Source: Corynebacterium pygosceleis
Lineage (GTDB): Bacteria; Actinomycetota; Actinomycetes; Mycobacteriales; Mycobacteriaceae
NCBI RefSeq assembly: GCF_016595275.2
Contig: NZ_JAENIQ020000001.1
Location: 248,001 to 312,000, forward strand
Length of the DNA: 64,000 nt
Direction of reading: 5' to 3'
The position numbers and the translations under genes are program-made. This document shows, one piece after another, positions 1 to 11,017 of this stretch. How positions within the stretch are numbered: position 1 is the first letter of the stretch; every line of letters begins with the position of its first letter. The notes under the pieces were generated by a model. That model was not told where the DNA came from. It worked only from the letters and a program-made list of their open reading frames with translations, and made no database searches.

Positions 1-356
1 CAGGACAGCAGTCCGATACCGAACTGCCCGATGAAGTCGCTGCGGGACATTCCCCATTCGTCGCGTTTCGACGACGCCCCGATGGTGGCGAGAAGCCCCT
101 CGGCCTGCTGCGGGGTCAGGCCGATGCCCGTGTCGGTGACGGTGATCGTGGTGCCGTCGGTGATGACACGGATCTCGGCGGGGCAGTCCGGGTCGATCGC
201 GCGGTGCGCGGTGATCGCGTCGACGCCGTTCTGCAGGAGTTCCCGGACGAAGACCTGGGGGCCGGAGTAGAGGTTCCGGCTGAGGATCTCGACGATACCG
301 CCGAGATCGACCTGGAAGTTGTGGCTCTCAGCGCGTGCGCCGTCGGGCTGGGTCAT
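1..356 (-). CDS. htpG: Hsp90-family molecular chaperone (HtpG-like), N-terminal part
   Basis: Only the first 118 codons are in the window; the gene runs off the left edge. The ATG at 356-354 opens a GHKL-type ATP-binding domain. The helix with E39, N43 and D46 (RELLQNGVDA), the DTGIGL loop with D75, and the GQFGIGLLS lid motif near residues 110-118 are the Hsp90 nucleotide-binding signatures. Family knowledge: an ATP-driven cytosolic chaperone dimer. It lies downstream of groEL on the same strand, separated by a strong hairpin, so it probably has its own promoter. Full length, and whether this is classical HtpG or the shorter actinobacterial Hsp90-like form, cannot be judged here. Confidence 0.85.
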   Translation of the reverse strand, partial: MTQPDGARAESHNFQVDLGGIVEILSRNLYSGPQVFVRELLQNGVDAITAHRAIDPDCPAEIRVITDGTTITVTDTGIGLTPQQAEGLLATIGASSKRDEWGMSRSDFIGQFGIGLLS

Positions 357-429
357 GGATCGTTCGGTGCCTTTCTCGGACGGTCTCCGGGGACTGCACC
401 AAGAATACGGTTTCCCCGTGAAAATGGAG

Positions 430-488
430 CAGACCCGGCCCCTCCTACCACCGGACGTCGGGCGTTCGGTGTGGTGGGACCGGGTCTG
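430..488 (-). terminator. Hairpin after groEL
   Basis: Inverted repeat with perfect 9-base outer arms CAGACCCGG (430-438) and CCGGGTCTG (480-488) that continues inward imperfectly. It lies just past the groEL stop and before the Hsp90 gene, as expected for a transcription terminator, although no clear T-run follows. Confidence 0.6.
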
Positions 489-509
489 TGCCGGTGTCAG
501 GCGTTCAGC

Positions 510-2138
<1,629 letters not shown>

Positions 2139-2438
2139 TTACTTGGTCACGACGGCGAGAATGTCACGGGCGGAGAGAATGAGGTACTCCTCGCCCGCGT
2201 ACTTGATCTCGGTGCCGCCGTACTTGGAGAAGATGACGGTGTCACCCTCGTTGACGTCCAGCGGGATACGGTCACCCTTCTCGTCGAAGCGGCCCGGACC
2301 GACGGCCACGACGGTCGCCTCCTGCGGCTTCTCCTTGGCGGAGTCCGGGATGACCAGGCCGGAAGCGGTGGTGGTCTCAGCCTCGTTGATCTGGACGAGG
2401 ATCTTGTCCTCCAGCGGCTTGATGTTGACGTTCGCCAC
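2139..2438 (-). CDS. groS: 10 kDa co-chaperonin GroES
   Basis: 99-residue co-chaperonin that caps Gro[18 protein letters not shown] opens the protein, the mobile loop follows ([18 protein letters not shown]), and the C-terminal strand [11 protein letters not shown] completes the family length. The start is taken as GTG at 2438-2436. A GGAGGAAT ribosome-binding site lies directly upstream, and the in-frame ATG at 2453 would place that site inside the coding sequence. The gene is transcribed from the CIRCE-bearing leader at 2439-2643 and is followed 12 bases later by groEL. Confidence 0.97.
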   Translation of the reverse strand: MANVNIKPLEDKILVQINEAETTTASGLVIPDSAKEKPQEATVVAVGPGRFDEKGDRIPLDVNEGDTVIFSKYGGTEIKYAGEEYLILSARDILAVVTK

Positions 2439-2542
2439 GATGAATTCCTCCATGTGCTCGGGAAGTTGAATGTGATTGTGCCGGTTGAGCTTGCCCAGCA
2501 CAGCCGTCGTCGCGGGTGAACAACTGTGTGTCAAACAACCTA

Positions 2543-2569
2543 CTGGCACTCTACCCTCGCGAGTGCCAG
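2543..2569. promoter_or_regulatory. CIRCE operator (HrcA binding site) upstream of groES-groEL
   Basis: Perfect inverted repeat CTGGCACTC (2543-2551), 9-base spacer, GAGTGCCAG (2561-2569). This matches the CIRCE consensus TTAGCACTC-N9-GAGTGCTAA in spacing and core. HrcA binds CIRCE and represses groE operons at normal temperature (established knowledge). It lies about 105 bases upstream of the groES GTG. Confidence 0.93.
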
Positions 2570-2643
2570 CACTCAACCGCGCGGTGTGCCACCCCGAGGC
2601 CGGTCCCGGGCCTTCCCGGACCGACCCTCCACCACAGTCCCGG

Positions 2644-4179
2644 TCACGCACTCCCCGACCACGCGGACAGGCCCCGCAGGGCCCCGTCCAGCTCCGCCGC
2701 GACATCCCCGGAGTAGACCCGCACCCGTCTCCGGTCCACACCGGTCCGACCGAGGGAATCGGTCACCGTCAGTGTCACCCGGTAGGTACCGGGCCTCCGC
2801 CACACGTGCTCCACGTACCCGTCCACCGCGGGATCAACGACGGTACCGTCGCCGAAATCCAGCCGCTGCCGGACCGGACCATCGACGAACACCCGGGACA
2901 GCATGCCCGTCGCCCCGGCGGGCTGATCCGTGAACCAGACGGCCGGAACGTCGAGGACGGCATTCGGTGCGAGCAGCTGAGCGTCGATCGCGGAGAGAAC
3001 GGCGGCGACGACATCCCGTCCCCCGGCATGACCGGCGGAGCCCTGATCCGTACCCACCTCCGTGTCCGTCACCGTGATCCTGTTGAACACGGACCGCTCA
3101 CCGGACTCCGGAGCGGGGAGGACATCACCCACGGACATTCCCCCGGGGTCCACCAGCGCCGCCGCGAGAGCTGCCGGATCACCCGTCGGCGGGAGCAGCC
3201 ACCGGGCCTCCCCCTCACGCAGCACCGCCACACCGACCCGTGAGACGGGGTTGACGCCGGTGACGGCACCCATGATCCGGGAGGCGTCCCGTGCCAGCGC
3301 CCCGGTCACCCCGGGGTCCGTGGTGTCGAGCACCAGGATCTCATCGACCGGGCGTGTCACCGGCACCCGCCCGCCCCGGTCAATCCGGCCCCTCGCCGCT
3401 GACGTCCAGCCGGACAACGCCTCAGCCACCTCCCGGTCCCGGTTCCGCTCACCGGGAATACCGGTGAAGTAGCTGGTGTGGATGTCCACCGAGGTTCCAC
3501 CCGGGTCACAGAACACGTCGTTCCGGTAGCAGTAGTCGATGCCCGTCTGTCCCGGAGCATTCAACGCCGGTGCGACTCCCCAGGGCCACTCCGGCAGAAA
3601 GGCCCGACCGGGTACCGGGGGCGCACTCCCCGTGTTACGCGGGACGCTCCCGTCCCTCAGCGGATTACCCAGGTACAACACACCCGGCAGGTAAGCACCG
3701 GCTGCGAGTGCCCACTCGGCCCCGTTGAGCGCCATCGCCCCCTGTGAATAGCCGACGGGGATCACCACCGGCTGGCACCCGGCCGCCTGCATGTCGGCCA
3801 CCCGGCGCACGGCGGACCGTCGTCCCCGCTCAATGGATCCCATGATCTCGTCGAGACGCCACGCCTCGACGGCCGGATACTCCTCCGGATCCAGCGCACG
3901 AACGGTGAATCCGTGGAGATCTGCCCGCTCAAGCAACCGGGCGATCCCCTCCCCCTCCCATCCCGTCGACGGGCCGGCGGCCCCGGGGTAGTTCCGGGGC
4001 CCACTGAACTCCGACCCGGAGCCCCTCGCCGTCAGCACCATCGCTTCCGGACAGTACGGAACCACGGGCTCCGTCGCGGAACGGATCGCGCCCTGTGCCG
4101 CGACGACACCCGCGGAGCCGGCCAGCACCCCGGCCAGCCCGAGCACGAATACGGTACGGATGATTCTGCTGCGGACCAC
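2644..4179 (-). CDS. Secreted cutinase-like hydrolase with middle domain and C-terminal PKD-like domain
   Basis: 511 residues from the GTG at 4179, which has AGGAG six bases upstream. Residues 8-30 form a signal peptide or N-terminal anchor. Residues 40-240 look like an actinobacterial cutinase: VLTARGSGS, the nucleophile elbow GYSQGA (S145), [12 protein letters not shown] (D225) and DIHTSYF (H234) give a plausible Ser-Asp-His triad with paired cysteines. Residues 278-430 (ILVLDTT...) resemble a von Willebrand A-like fold. Residues 432-490 look PKD/Ig-like ([16 protein letters not shown]). Family knowledge suggests ester or lipid hydrolysis at the cell envelope, possibly on mycolate-type lipids; the substrate is unknown. 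The middle-domain assignment is tentative. Confidence 0.75.
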   Translation of the reverse strand: MVRSRIIRTVFVLGLAGVLAGSAGVVAAQGAIRSATEPVVPYCPEAMVLTARGSGSEFSGPRNYPGAAGPSTGWEGEGIARLLERADLHGFTVRALDPEEYPAVEAWRLDEIMGSIERGRRSAVRRVADMQAAGCQPVVIPVGYSQGAMALNGAEWALAAGAYLPGVLYLGNPLRDGSVPRNTGSAPPVPGRAFLPEWPWGVAPALNAPGQTGIDYCYRNDVFCDPGGTSVDIHTSYFTGIPGERNRDREVAEALSGWTSAARGRIDRGGRVPVTRPVDEILVLDTTDPGVTGALARDASRIMGAVTGVNPVSRVGVAVLREGEARWLLPPTGDPAALAAALVDPGGMSVGDVLPAPESGERSVFNRITVTDTEVGTDQGSAGHAGGRDVVAAVLSAIDAQLLAPNAVLDVPAVWFTDQPAGATGMLSRVFVDGPVRQRLDFGDGTVVDPAVDGYVEHVWRRPGTYRVTLTVTDSLGRTGVDRRRVRVYSGDVAAELDGALRGLSAWSGSA

Positions 4180-4261
4180 TGGAACTCCTGACGACTGTCT
4201 GTTGGTTGTCCGCGCAATCCTAACCGTCAGGGCACCGGGCGCACAGCACCCATGCTGAAAA

Positions 4262-4705
4262 CTAGGAAACGTCGGCGTCGTTCTCCCGGCGGGCGATAGC
4301 GAGGACCGACCCCCGCCACAGGGCGTACTCGTCGGGCTCATCGTCCCGGTAGTTGCGCACCGCCTGAATACCGCGGTCGACCTTGGCGATGTCCTTCTCC
4401 GTGACGTCCGCGCCGTCCGCACCGATGAAGATCACCGGTCCACAGATCGCCGACGTCGGGTCGGTGAGGAAGTGCGCGTTGCCCGTCGCGGCCTTGTTCC
4501 GGGCCATCGACGCCACCGGGTTCGGCTCTGCGCCACTCGCCTTCGCACCCGCCGAGTACAGCGCCGCCAGGGTCTCACCGTCGTCCTGGAAGGCGACGTA
4601 GACGCGGTCGTTCTCCAGGTCGCCGAGGAAGCGGGCCGCCTCGTCGATCTCGAAGGTGAGGGTGCGGCTGGTCAGATCGGGGTAGACCAGGTAACCGATG
4701 CTCAT
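4262..4705 (-). CDS. Conserved hypothetical protein downstream of tsaD
   Basis: 147 residues from ATG 4705 (MSIGYLVYPDLTSR), with a GGAG-type site about 12 bases upstream. Soluble, acidic, no signal peptide or membrane segment, and no motif I recognise. It sits between tsaD and groES, a position that holds a small conserved protein in other corynebacteria as far as I recall, so it is a real gene. A role linked to t6A synthesis or protein acetylation would be guesswork from position alone. Confidence 0.75.
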   Translation of the reverse strand: MSIGYLVYPDLTSRTLTFEIDEAARFLGDLENDRVYVAFQDDGETLAALYSAGAKASGAEPNPVASMARNKAATGNAHFLTDPTSAICGPVIFIGADGADVTEKDIAKVDRGIQAVRNYRDDEPDEYALWRGSVLAIARRENDADVS

Positions 4706-4844
4706 GCGGGGGATACTCCAGGGATTTCGTCGGGACGGGCAAAGTTCAACGAGGCAACGGTATCCCGCCCCACACCACCCGGACACCGATGTCAGGGCTT
4801 CTTCCCCGACAATTCACCGACCCGTACCCGACTGTTTCCCGGGG

Positions 4845-5960
4845 TTACACCTGGGGGATCTCGACGTCGAGCCCGGGGTCCGTCCCGGCCGCCAGGTCAC
4901 TCGGCCCGGCACCTGCCGCGATCCGGTGGGCGGCGAGTGCGGCGATCATCACGCCGTTGTCCGTGCAGAGTCTGAGTTCCGGGACCCGCAGCTCGACACC
5001 GGCGGCACGGCAGCGTTCCTCCGCCAGTTCCCGCAGCCGGGAGTTCGCGGCCACTCCCCCACCGAGGAGCAGCACCTTCGCCCCGACGTCCCCGCACGCG
5101 CGGACCGCCTTCCGGGTGAGGACGTCGACCACGGCCTCCTGGAAGGACGCGCACACGTCCGGCACGTCGATGACCCGCCCCTCGCGCTCGGCGGCCTCGA
5201 CGTGGCGGGCCACCGCCGTCTTCAACCCGGAGAAGGAGAAGTCGTGGCGGGAATCATCGCGGCGCATCATGCCGCGCGGGAAGTCCACCGCCCTCGGGTT
5301 CCCCCGCCCCGCCAGGCGGTCGATGACCGGGCCGCCCGGATATCCGAGCCGGAGCAGACGCGCGACCTTGTCGTAGGCCTCGCCCGCGGCGTCGTCCAGG
5401 GTGGACCCCAGCTCCCGCGTCGGCAGCCCGACGCCGTCGACCTCGAGCAGCTGCGTGTGACCGCCGGAGACCAGCAGCGCCACCGAGTGCGGCAGGTCCC
5501 GGCCGTCGAGCGTCGCCACCGCGACATGCCCGCCGAGGTGGTTCACCGCGTAGAACGGCACCCCCCACGCCGCCGCGAAGGCCTTCGCCGCGCTCGCGCC
5601 CACGAGCAGCGCACCGGCGAGGCCGGGACCGATGGTGCACGCCACGGCATCCGGGCGGTCGACGCCCGCCTGCCGGAGTGCCTCCCGGGTGACCGGGCCG
5701 ATCGACTCCAGGTGCGCACGCGACGCGATCTCGGGCACGACGCCGCCGAAACGGGCGTGCTGATCCATCGACGAGGCGACGACGTCCGCGAGGATCTCCA
5801 GTTCGGGTGTCACCCCGGGACCGTGGGTGACGCGCACGATGCCGACGCCCGTCTCGTCGCAGGAACTCTCGACGCCCATGACGATGGTGCGGCGGATCGT
5901 GTCGTCACCGTTCTGTGCCGGTTCCGGGATGGTCGACGTGTTCACAGGTCGTGTCCTCAC
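4845..5960 (-). CDS. tsaD: tRNA N6-adenosine threonylcarbamoyltransferase TsaD
   Basis: Transfers the threonylcarbamoyl group from TC-AMP to A37 of ANN-decoding tRNAs (t6A), acting with TsaB and TsaE. The kinase-like fold begins at [15 protein letters not shown]; metal ligands lie in [10 protein letters not shown], and VSGGHT and the C-terminal [14 protein letters not shown] and CTDNGVMIA motifs are intact. The GTG at 5960 overlaps the rimI stop by four bases (GTGA), implying translational coupling. It adds roughly 26 residues before the conserved core; the GTG at 5945 is an alternative. Last gene of the tsaB-rimI-tsaD operon. Confidence 0.95.
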   Translation of the reverse strand: MRTRPVNTSTIPEPAQNGDDTIRRTIVMGVESSCDETGVGIVRVTHGPGVTPELEILADVVASSMDQHARFGGVVPEIASRAHLESIGPVTREALRQAGVDRPDAVACTIGPGLAGALLVGASAAKAFAAAWGVPFYAVNHLGGHVAVATLDGRDLPHSVALLVSGGHTQLLEVDGVGLPTRELGSTLDDAAGEAYDKVARLLRLGYPGGPVIDRLAGRGNPRAVDFPRGMMRRDDSRHDFSFSGLKTAVARHVEAAEREGRVIDVPDVCASFQEAVVDVLTRKAVRACGDVGAKVLLLGGGVAANSRLRELAEERCRAAGVELRVPELRLCTDNGVMIAALAAHRIAAGAGPSDLAAGTDPGLDVEIPQV

Positions 5961-6496
5961 AGGTTGTCCTCGGTGTCCGTCCGCGCTGATGCGGGATCGC
6001 GACGCATGGTGTACGCGTCCGCACCCGACGGCTGATAGTAGTTGCGGCGCACGCCCAGGCGGACGAAACCGTACCGCTCGTACAGGGTGATGGCCGGTTC
6101 ATTGTCGCACCGCACCTCCAGGAACACCGGGCCGGAGCGTTCATCGGCGGCGGCGAGCATGGCCTCCAGCAGCTGACGGCCGATACCGCGACGCTGGTGT
6201 GCGGGGTCCACACCGATGGTGTGCACCTCGAACTCGGGGTCATCAGGGGGCCCGGCCATGGCGAGGATCGCGTACCCCACGAGGCCGTCCGCCCCCTCGA
6301 CCGTGGCACCCGCACCAGCGGACTGATCCGCGCCACCGGTCTCCACCGCCGCGAGGCAGAGACAGAAAGGGTTGGCCGTCTCCGACCGGAACGCCGCGGC
6401 ACTCCACGGATCATCCCCGGGGAAGAGGATCCGCTCAAGATCGGCACACCGCTGCGCGTCGATAGGCGCGAGGCGCCGGATGACGACGGAACCCAT
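5957..6496 (-). CDS. rimI: Ribosomal protein S18-alanine N-acetyltransferase RimI
   Basis: GNAT-fold acetyltransferase. The acetyl-CoA loop is [11 protein letters not shown], preceded by the strand [11 protein letters not shown] and followed by [21 protein letters not shown], the RimI signature. It acetylates the N-terminus of S18 and possibly other proteins. A Gly/Ala-rich insertion near residues 55-70 lengthens it relative to the roughly 150-residue E. coli enzyme. The start is ATG 6496-6494 within TGATG, overlapping the tsaB stop; a GTG one codon earlier is also possible. Translationally coupled on both sides (tsaB and tsaD). Confidence 0.92.
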   Translation of the reverse strand: MGSVVIRRLAPIDAQRCADLERILFPGDDPWSAAAFRSETANPFCLCLAAVETGGADQSAGAGATVEGADGLVGYAILAMAGPPDDPEFEVHTIGVDPAHQRRGIGRQLLEAMLAAADERSGPVFLEVRCDNEPAITLYERYGFVRLGVRRNYYQPSGADAYTMRRDPASARTDTEDNL

Positions 6497-7230
6497 CACA
6501 GTTCCACGTCCGGCACGGCCGGACTGATCGGTTTCGGTTTCGGCGGCACCGCGTCCGGGCGTCGCAGGTAGAGCGGGACGATGGGCTCCGGTTCCCGGGC
6601 CAGATCGGCCGCACGGACGAGCGACACCGGCGACGGCGAGAGGTCGAACGCAGGCACCTCGGCGAGTGTGTCGACGCGGAGCTTCTCCGCCAGACTGGCC
6701 GGGACGCTGAGCGAACCGACGACGCCGACGAGTTCAGCGACGTCGGCTGGCTTGTTCACCGCCGGCCCCCCTACCCGGACCGGTCCCGCACCGGTGTCGG
6801 TGCACTCGTAGCTGGCCCAGTAGACCTCCCGCCGGCGCGCATCGGTGGCGACGAGAAGCCGGGACTGCGCGGGCTCCTGTTCCGCAAGCTGGATCGCGAT
6901 GGAATCCAGCGAGCACACACCGTGCACCGGGATACCGAGCGCCTCCCCGAAGGCGATCGCGGTCGCCATCCCCACCCGCAGGCCGGTGAACGGCCCCGGC
7001 CCGCACCCGACGACCACCGCGTCGAGATCCGCGGTCTTCACACCGGCCTCATCGAGACACTCCAGGATCGACGGCGTCAGACGCTCACCGTGCTGGCGGC
7101 AGTCCGGGAGGATGCGCTCGACGACGGAGCGGACGGTCGGGGTGTTGGTTTCGTCGACCGACCCACCGGAGGCGGCGACGATACCGGTGACGATGGTCGG
7201 CGTGGACGTGTCGATGACGAGGATGTGCAC
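6496..7230 (-). CDS. tsaB: t6A biosynthesis protein TsaB
   Basis: 244-residue ASKHA-fold partner of TsaD. HILVIDTST opens the domain, and the family motif GCGPGPFTGLRVGMA is intact. TsaB scaffolds the TsaD-TsaE complex and has no catalysis of its own. The start is GTG 7230-7228. First gene of the tsaB-rimI-tsaD operon. The usual neighbour tsaE is here 2 kb away, separated by mrr and an unknown gene. Confidence 0.93.
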   Translation of the reverse strand: MHILVIDTSTPTIVTGIVAASGGSVDETNTPTVRSVVERILPDCRQHGERLTPSILECLDEAGVKTADLDAVVVGCGPGPFTGLRVGMATAIAFGEALGIPVHGVCSLDSIAIQLAEQEPAQSRLLVATDARRREVYWASYECTDTGAGPVRVGGPAVNKPADVAELVGVVGSLSVPASLAEKLRVDTLAEVPAFDLSPSPVSLVRAADLAREPEPIVPLYLRRPDAVPPKPKPISPAVPDVEL

Positions 7231-7336
7231 GGGGGACACTGTAGTGGATGCCCGGTGCCGGCCGGAGGTGCCGGGGAGGACGGTTAACCTCAGCATCAGC
7301 AGCACCGGATTATGCCGTGAAGAGAAGGACCACAAC

Positions 7337-8275
7337 ATGAGTACCGATGACACCCCCACCATCGACCAGTTTCGCCCAGTGGTTCTCAGGGTTCTCAACG
7401 ACGGAATTGAGCGTTCAACGAAACAGATTCACGATGAGGTGGCTGACCGCATGCAGCTCAGCGAATCGATCCGTGCGGAACGCCTCAACTCTGGACAACA
7501 CAGGTATATGAACCGGATCAACTGGGCACTGTCGGCTCTGACGCAGGGCGGCCTCATCGTTCGTCCCAAGAGGGGGCACTACACGATCTCAGATGATGGA
7601 CGGACGGTCGACAAACGAAACCTGGCCGCATACTCCGAATCAGATATGTTCGAGTGGCCAAAGTGGGCGGCTTACCAGGAGGAGGTCGCTGAGCGAAAGC
7701 GCAGCTACAGATCCAAAATCAAGGGTCAAGAAGCACCCGAGAGTGACAATCTCGTGGAGACGATCGAGGCAGGTGTCGAAGAGTTCAACGCGAAGGTTGA
7801 GACCGATCTTCGCAGAGCCCTGCAGGAATCATCACCCGAGTTCTTCGAGAGAGCGGTCGTCGACCTGTTGTGGGCCATGGGGTACGGCGGAGCGCACGGA
7901 GAAAAACAGCATGTCGGACGCTCCGGTGACGGGGGAATTGACGGAATCATCCGCCAGGATGCGCTCGGTTTGAGCAGTGTCTACATCCAGGCGAAACGAT
8001 ATGCCGATGACAACGTCATCCAACGCCCAGCCATACAGCAATTCTACGGGGCGCTCGCGGAGAAAGGTACGGAACGTGGCGTGTTCATCACCACGTCACG
8101 GTTCACATCAGGTGCGCAGCGGTTGGCAGACGACAATTTCCACGGGAAGATCATTCTCATCGACGGTTTTCGCTTGACATCACTGATGCTTCACTACGGG
8201 GTGGCCGTGCAGAGGGCGAAGCAGTTGACGCTGTACGAGGTCGATGCGGACTTCTTCGATGAAGGACTCGTCTGA
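7337..8275 (+). CDS. mrr: Mrr-type methyl-directed (type IV) restriction endonuclease
   Basis: 312 residues, close to E. coli Mrr. Residues 1-100 are an Mrr_N winged-helix domain (IDQFRPVVLRVLNDG...). Residues 160-300 form the Mrr catalytic PD-(D/E)xK domain, with E172, the GIDGII strand (D202) and the QAK motif (Q218-K220), all apparently intact. Mrr enzymes cut DNA carrying foreign methylation patterns. ATG 7337 has AGAAGGA about 8 bases upstream. The gene points opposite to its neighbours, lacks any methyltransferase partner, and is visibly more AT-rich than flanking genes, all consistent with horizontal acquisition into the tsa cluster. Confidence 0.92.
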   Translation: MSTDDTPTIDQFRPVVLRVLNDGIERSTKQIHDEVADRMQLSESIRAERLNSGQHRYMNRINWALSALTQGGLIVRPKRGHYTISDDGRTVDKRNLAAYSESDMFEWPKWAAYQEEVAERKRSYRSKIKGQEAPESDNLVETIEAGVEEFNAKVETDLRRALQESSPEFFERAVVDLLWAMGYGGAHGEKQHVGRSGDGGIDGIIRQDALGLSSVYIQAKRYADDNVIQRPAIQQFYGALAEKGTERGVFITTSRFTSGAQRLADDNFHGKIILIDGFRLTSLMLHYGVAVQRAKQLTLYEVDADFFDEGLV

Positions 8276-8313
8276 GTATGCGCCGATACCTGGCCTGCCT
8301 CCGCACGGAATAC

Positions 8314-9174
8314 TCAGGACCCCGCGAGTTCCACGCTGTCGAGGTCGATCTCCTCACCGGGGTCCGACCAGCCGTCTGAACTGCTCCAGATGATGGAGAA
8401 GGGCACGGGATTGCCCGGTTGCGTGAACCACGTGAGGATCGGCCCCTCCGCTCCGAAGACGTACTCGGACGGGAGCTCATCAATGTTCGGGGGAGCTCCG
8501 GTGCATATTGTTGTCTCCGCTATGACGCGTGCCCCGTCCTCGTTCAGTGCGGCCGCGAAGCGCTGCAACACGGTCGTTTCTTCCCATTCCTCGACACGGG
8601 CACCACCGGCTTCCGTCGCGTAGGTGAAGTCCAGCGCCGGAACGACGACCCGGTCGAACATCTTCCCTCTGCCGCAGGAAAACTCGGACATCAGGTGATC
8701 GACATGATGCAGCAGACCGAAGGCGTCGATGTTCTCCGCTTCACCGGGGCATTCCGCGAACCAGACGTTCACCGGGGCACCCGAGGGCAGCCGCATGGAC
8801 ACGCTGACCACCGGGGTCCCGTCGACCTCGACGACGCTGTGGTCCCCGATGTCCACGCCGTAGCGCTCCGCATCCCGGTAGTCGGTGAAATCCCAGGGGT
8901 CAGCGGGTTCAGACAGATCCCATGTCAGTCTCCCCGTGTCGATGGTCGCGGTCACCGACACCGGGAAACCCTCCGGAGGGCTGAAGGTGATCACCGCGAG
9001 CGCCGCGAGATCAGCGGGAATTCCACGGCTCAGTTCCGCCGGAAGGTGGACGTGCAGACCTATTTCAGAGAGTCCACGGGCGGCGGTACACAGGGTCACC
9101 GGATCGAATGCGGCCACTCCCCCGATGACAGGAATCTGGAATGAAGGGGTCGGCAGATCGTGCACAACACTCAC
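8314..9174 (-). CDS. Hypothetical protein, unknown function
   Basis: 286 residues, acidic (about pI 4 by eye), rich in beta-prone segments, with no signal peptide or membrane span. I recognise no domain. It starts at 9174 (MSVVHDLPTPSFQIP) and converges on mrr with only 38 bases between the two stops. Base composition resembles the chromosome, unlike mrr. With mrr it forms the insertion separating tsaE from tsaB. It could be an accessory cargo gene; no functional claim is made. Confidence 0.65.
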   Translation of the reverse strand: MSVVHDLPTPSFQIPVIGGVAAFDPVTLCTAARGLSEIGLHVHLPAELSRGIPADLAALAVITFSPPEGFPVSVTATIDTGRLTWDLSEPADPWDFTDYRDAERYGVDIGDHSVVEVDGTPVVSVSMRLPSGAPVNVWFAECPGEAENIDAFGLLHHVDHLMSEFSCGRGKMFDRVVVPALDFTYATEAGGARVEEWEETTVLQRFAAALNEDGARVIAETTICTGAPPNIDELPSEYVFGAEGPILTWFTQPGNPVPFSIIWSSSDGWSDPGEEIDLDSVELAGS

Positions 9175-9261
9175 GGTTGCTCCTCAGTGTGTCATCCGGG
9201 CGCCCGGACAGGGGGTTCGCGTCATTCTCCCACGAATCTACGCCCGCCTTCAGGCGTGCTC

Positions 9262-9280
9262 CCCCGTCACGTTCACGGGG
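9262..9280 (-). terminator. Possible hairpin downstream of tsaE
   Basis: CCCCGT (9262-9267) pairs with ACGGGG (9275-9280) around a 7-base loop, just past the tsaE stop at 9287. Short stem with no T-run, so weak. Confidence 0.35.
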
Positions 9281-9286
9281 CAAGGC

Positions 9287-9781
9287 CTATTTCCGCAACC
9301 GCCAACTGAGGATCCGCGCCTCCGACTCCGGGTCCTCCCGCACCGCGGTCTCCCGGTCGAAGGTGACCTCGAGCCAGGTGTCGGCGAGTTGTTCCACCAG
9401 TCCCCCGCCCCATTCGGCGACGATGACGGCGTCGTCGAGTTCGGTGTCCAGATCGAGGGAGTCGAGAGCCCCGAGGGCATCGACCTCGGCGTCGGGGTCC
9501 TCCCCGAACAACCGGTAGGCGTCGACGTGGATGAGGTCGGGACCTCCGGTGAGGGAGCGGTGCACGCGGGCGATGACGAACGTCGGGGACGTGACCCGGC
9601 CCTTCACCCTCATCCCCTCCGCCAGGCCCTGGGTGAAGGTGGTCTTGCCCGCGCCGAGCGGACCGTCGAGAATCACCACGTCCCCCGCTTCGAGTGCTGC
9701 GCCGAGTTCCGCCGCGAAAGCGCGGGTGTCGGCGGCGGTCTCCAGCCGCGTGGTTCCGGAGGTCGGGAACGTGGACTTCAT
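9287..9781 (-). CDS. tsaE: t6A biosynthesis ATPase TsaE
   Basis: 164-residue P-loop ATPase with Walker A GPLGAGKTTF (residues 40-49), the family motif SPTFVIARVH and Walker B-like HVDAYRLFG. It drives turnover of the TsaBD t6A complex. ATG 9781 has GGGAGA seven bases upstream. A GTG at 9838 is in frame but would overlap alr by 20 bases. Follows alr closely on the same strand (37 bases), so alr-tsaE is probably one transcript. Confidence 0.93.
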   Translation of the reverse strand: MKSTFPTSGTTRLETAADTRAFAAELGAALEAGDVVILDGPLGAGKTTFTQGLAEGMRVKGRVTSPTFVIARVHRSLTGGPDLIHVDAYRLFGEDPDAEVDALGALDSLDLDTELDDAVIVAEWGGGLVEQLADTWLEVTFDRETAVREDPESEARILSWRLRK

Positions 9782-9818
9782 CGGTGTTCTCCCACTGTGT
9801 GCTGCCTGACGGACACGG

Positions 9819-10931
9819 TCACTGCCCCACGTACCCACGGACCACGCGCCCGTGCGGGCGGCAGATGATCTCGTAGGGGATGGTCTCCAGCGCGTCGGCG
9901 ACCTCGTAGGTCGTCATCTCGCCCGAGGTACCGGGCCCGAAGATCAACGCCTCATCACCCGGGTTCACCCCACACGGATTCGAACCGAGATCGATGACTA
10001 TCTGGTCCATGCACACGACGCCGACCTGCGGGTAGCGGTGGCCGTCGATGGTGACCTCGATCTTCCCGGCGAGCGCACGGGCCAGACCGTCGGCGTAGCC
10101 CATGGACACGACGGCGAGCGTGCCCTCGTGCCCGGCGCGCCAGGTGTGCCCGTAGGAGACGCCTTCGCCTGCGGCGACGGGTTTGACGACGGTGACGGTC
10201 GCGGCGAGTGTCATAGCGGGCCGGAGATCACCGTCCCCGCCGGCGACGGGGTCGAGTCCGTAGAGGGCGAGCCCGGGCCGGACCATGTCGAATCCGAGGT
10301 CACCTCCGGTGAGCACGGCGGGTGAGTTCGACAGGTGGTTGACGGTCGGGTTGAGCCCGGCGTCCCTCGCGGCCCGGATGGCGTCGTGGAGTCTGGTGGC
10401 CTGGGCGGAGTTCTCCGGGTTGGCGGGTTCGTCGGCGCACGCCAGGTGGGAGAACACCCCGGTGACCTCGACGGCGTCGGAGGCGTCGGCCAGCATGCCG
10501 AACACCGCACCCCAGTCGCAGGCGGGCACCCCGGAGCGGTGGAGTCCGGTGTCGGCTTTGACGGTGACCCGCGCGGTGGTCCCGAGGGATCTGGCGGCGT
10601 CGATGACGGCGTGCGCGTGTTCCGGGGAGCTCACCCCGAGGTCGATGTTGTCGCGGATCGCGGCGGCGATGTCCTGCCCGGGTGTCCATATCCAGGACAG
10701 CACCGGGGCGGTGATCCCGCCGGCCCGTAGTGCGTGGGCCTCCGCGAGGGTCGCGACCCCGAACTGGTCGGCGCCGTTGTCGGCCATGACCGCGGCGACA
10801 CGCGGGGCGCCGTGGTTGTAGCCGTCCGCCTTGACGACGGCCATCAGCTGCGAGTCACCGGCACGTCGCTTGATCAGCCGGGTGTTGTGCGCGATGGCGG
10901 CCAGATCGATGCGTGCGGTGAGCAGTTCCAT
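9819..10931 (-). CDS. alr: Alanine racemase
   Basis: 370-residue PLP enzyme converting L-Ala to D-Ala for peptidoglycan. The PLP lysine is in AVVKADGYNHG (K34), substrate-side motifs HSGV and VFSHLACAD follow, and the C-terminal beta domain carries GVSYGHTW, the second catalytic tyrosine segment, and GVVCMDQ. ATG 10931 is chosen because the alanine racemase fold begins immediately (RIDLAAIAHN). Located between nnr and tsaE on the same strand. Confidence 0.95.
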   Translation of the reverse strand: MELLTARIDLAAIAHNTRLIKRRAGDSQLMAVVKADGYNHGAPRVAAVMADNGADQFGVATLAEAHALRAGGITAPVLSWIWTPGQDIAAAIRDNIDLGVSSPEHAHAVIDAARSLGTTARVTVKADTGLHRSGVPACDWGAVFGMLADASDAVEVTGVFSHLACADEPANPENSAQATRLHDAIRAARDAGLNPTVNHLSNSPAVLTGGDLGFDMVRPGLALYGLDPVAGGDGDLRPAMTLAATVTVVKPVAAGEGVSYGHTWRAGHEGTLAVVSMGYADGLARALAGKIEVTIDGHRYPQVGVVCMDQIVIDLGSNPCGVNPGDEALIFGPGTSGEMTTYEVADALETIPYEIICRPHGRVVRGYVGQ

Positions 10932-11017
10932 GGTGGTCCATTGTGCCACGCGGGCGGTCGGGGTTCCCGTTGGCGTCTCCCCGCTCGTCGACGCCCGCCC
11001 GTCCCCACCGTCGCCTG

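Noticed and set aside
4698..6035. 445-codon plus-strand frame over tsaD
   Set aside because: Antisense to tsaD and rimI; composition reflects codon bias.
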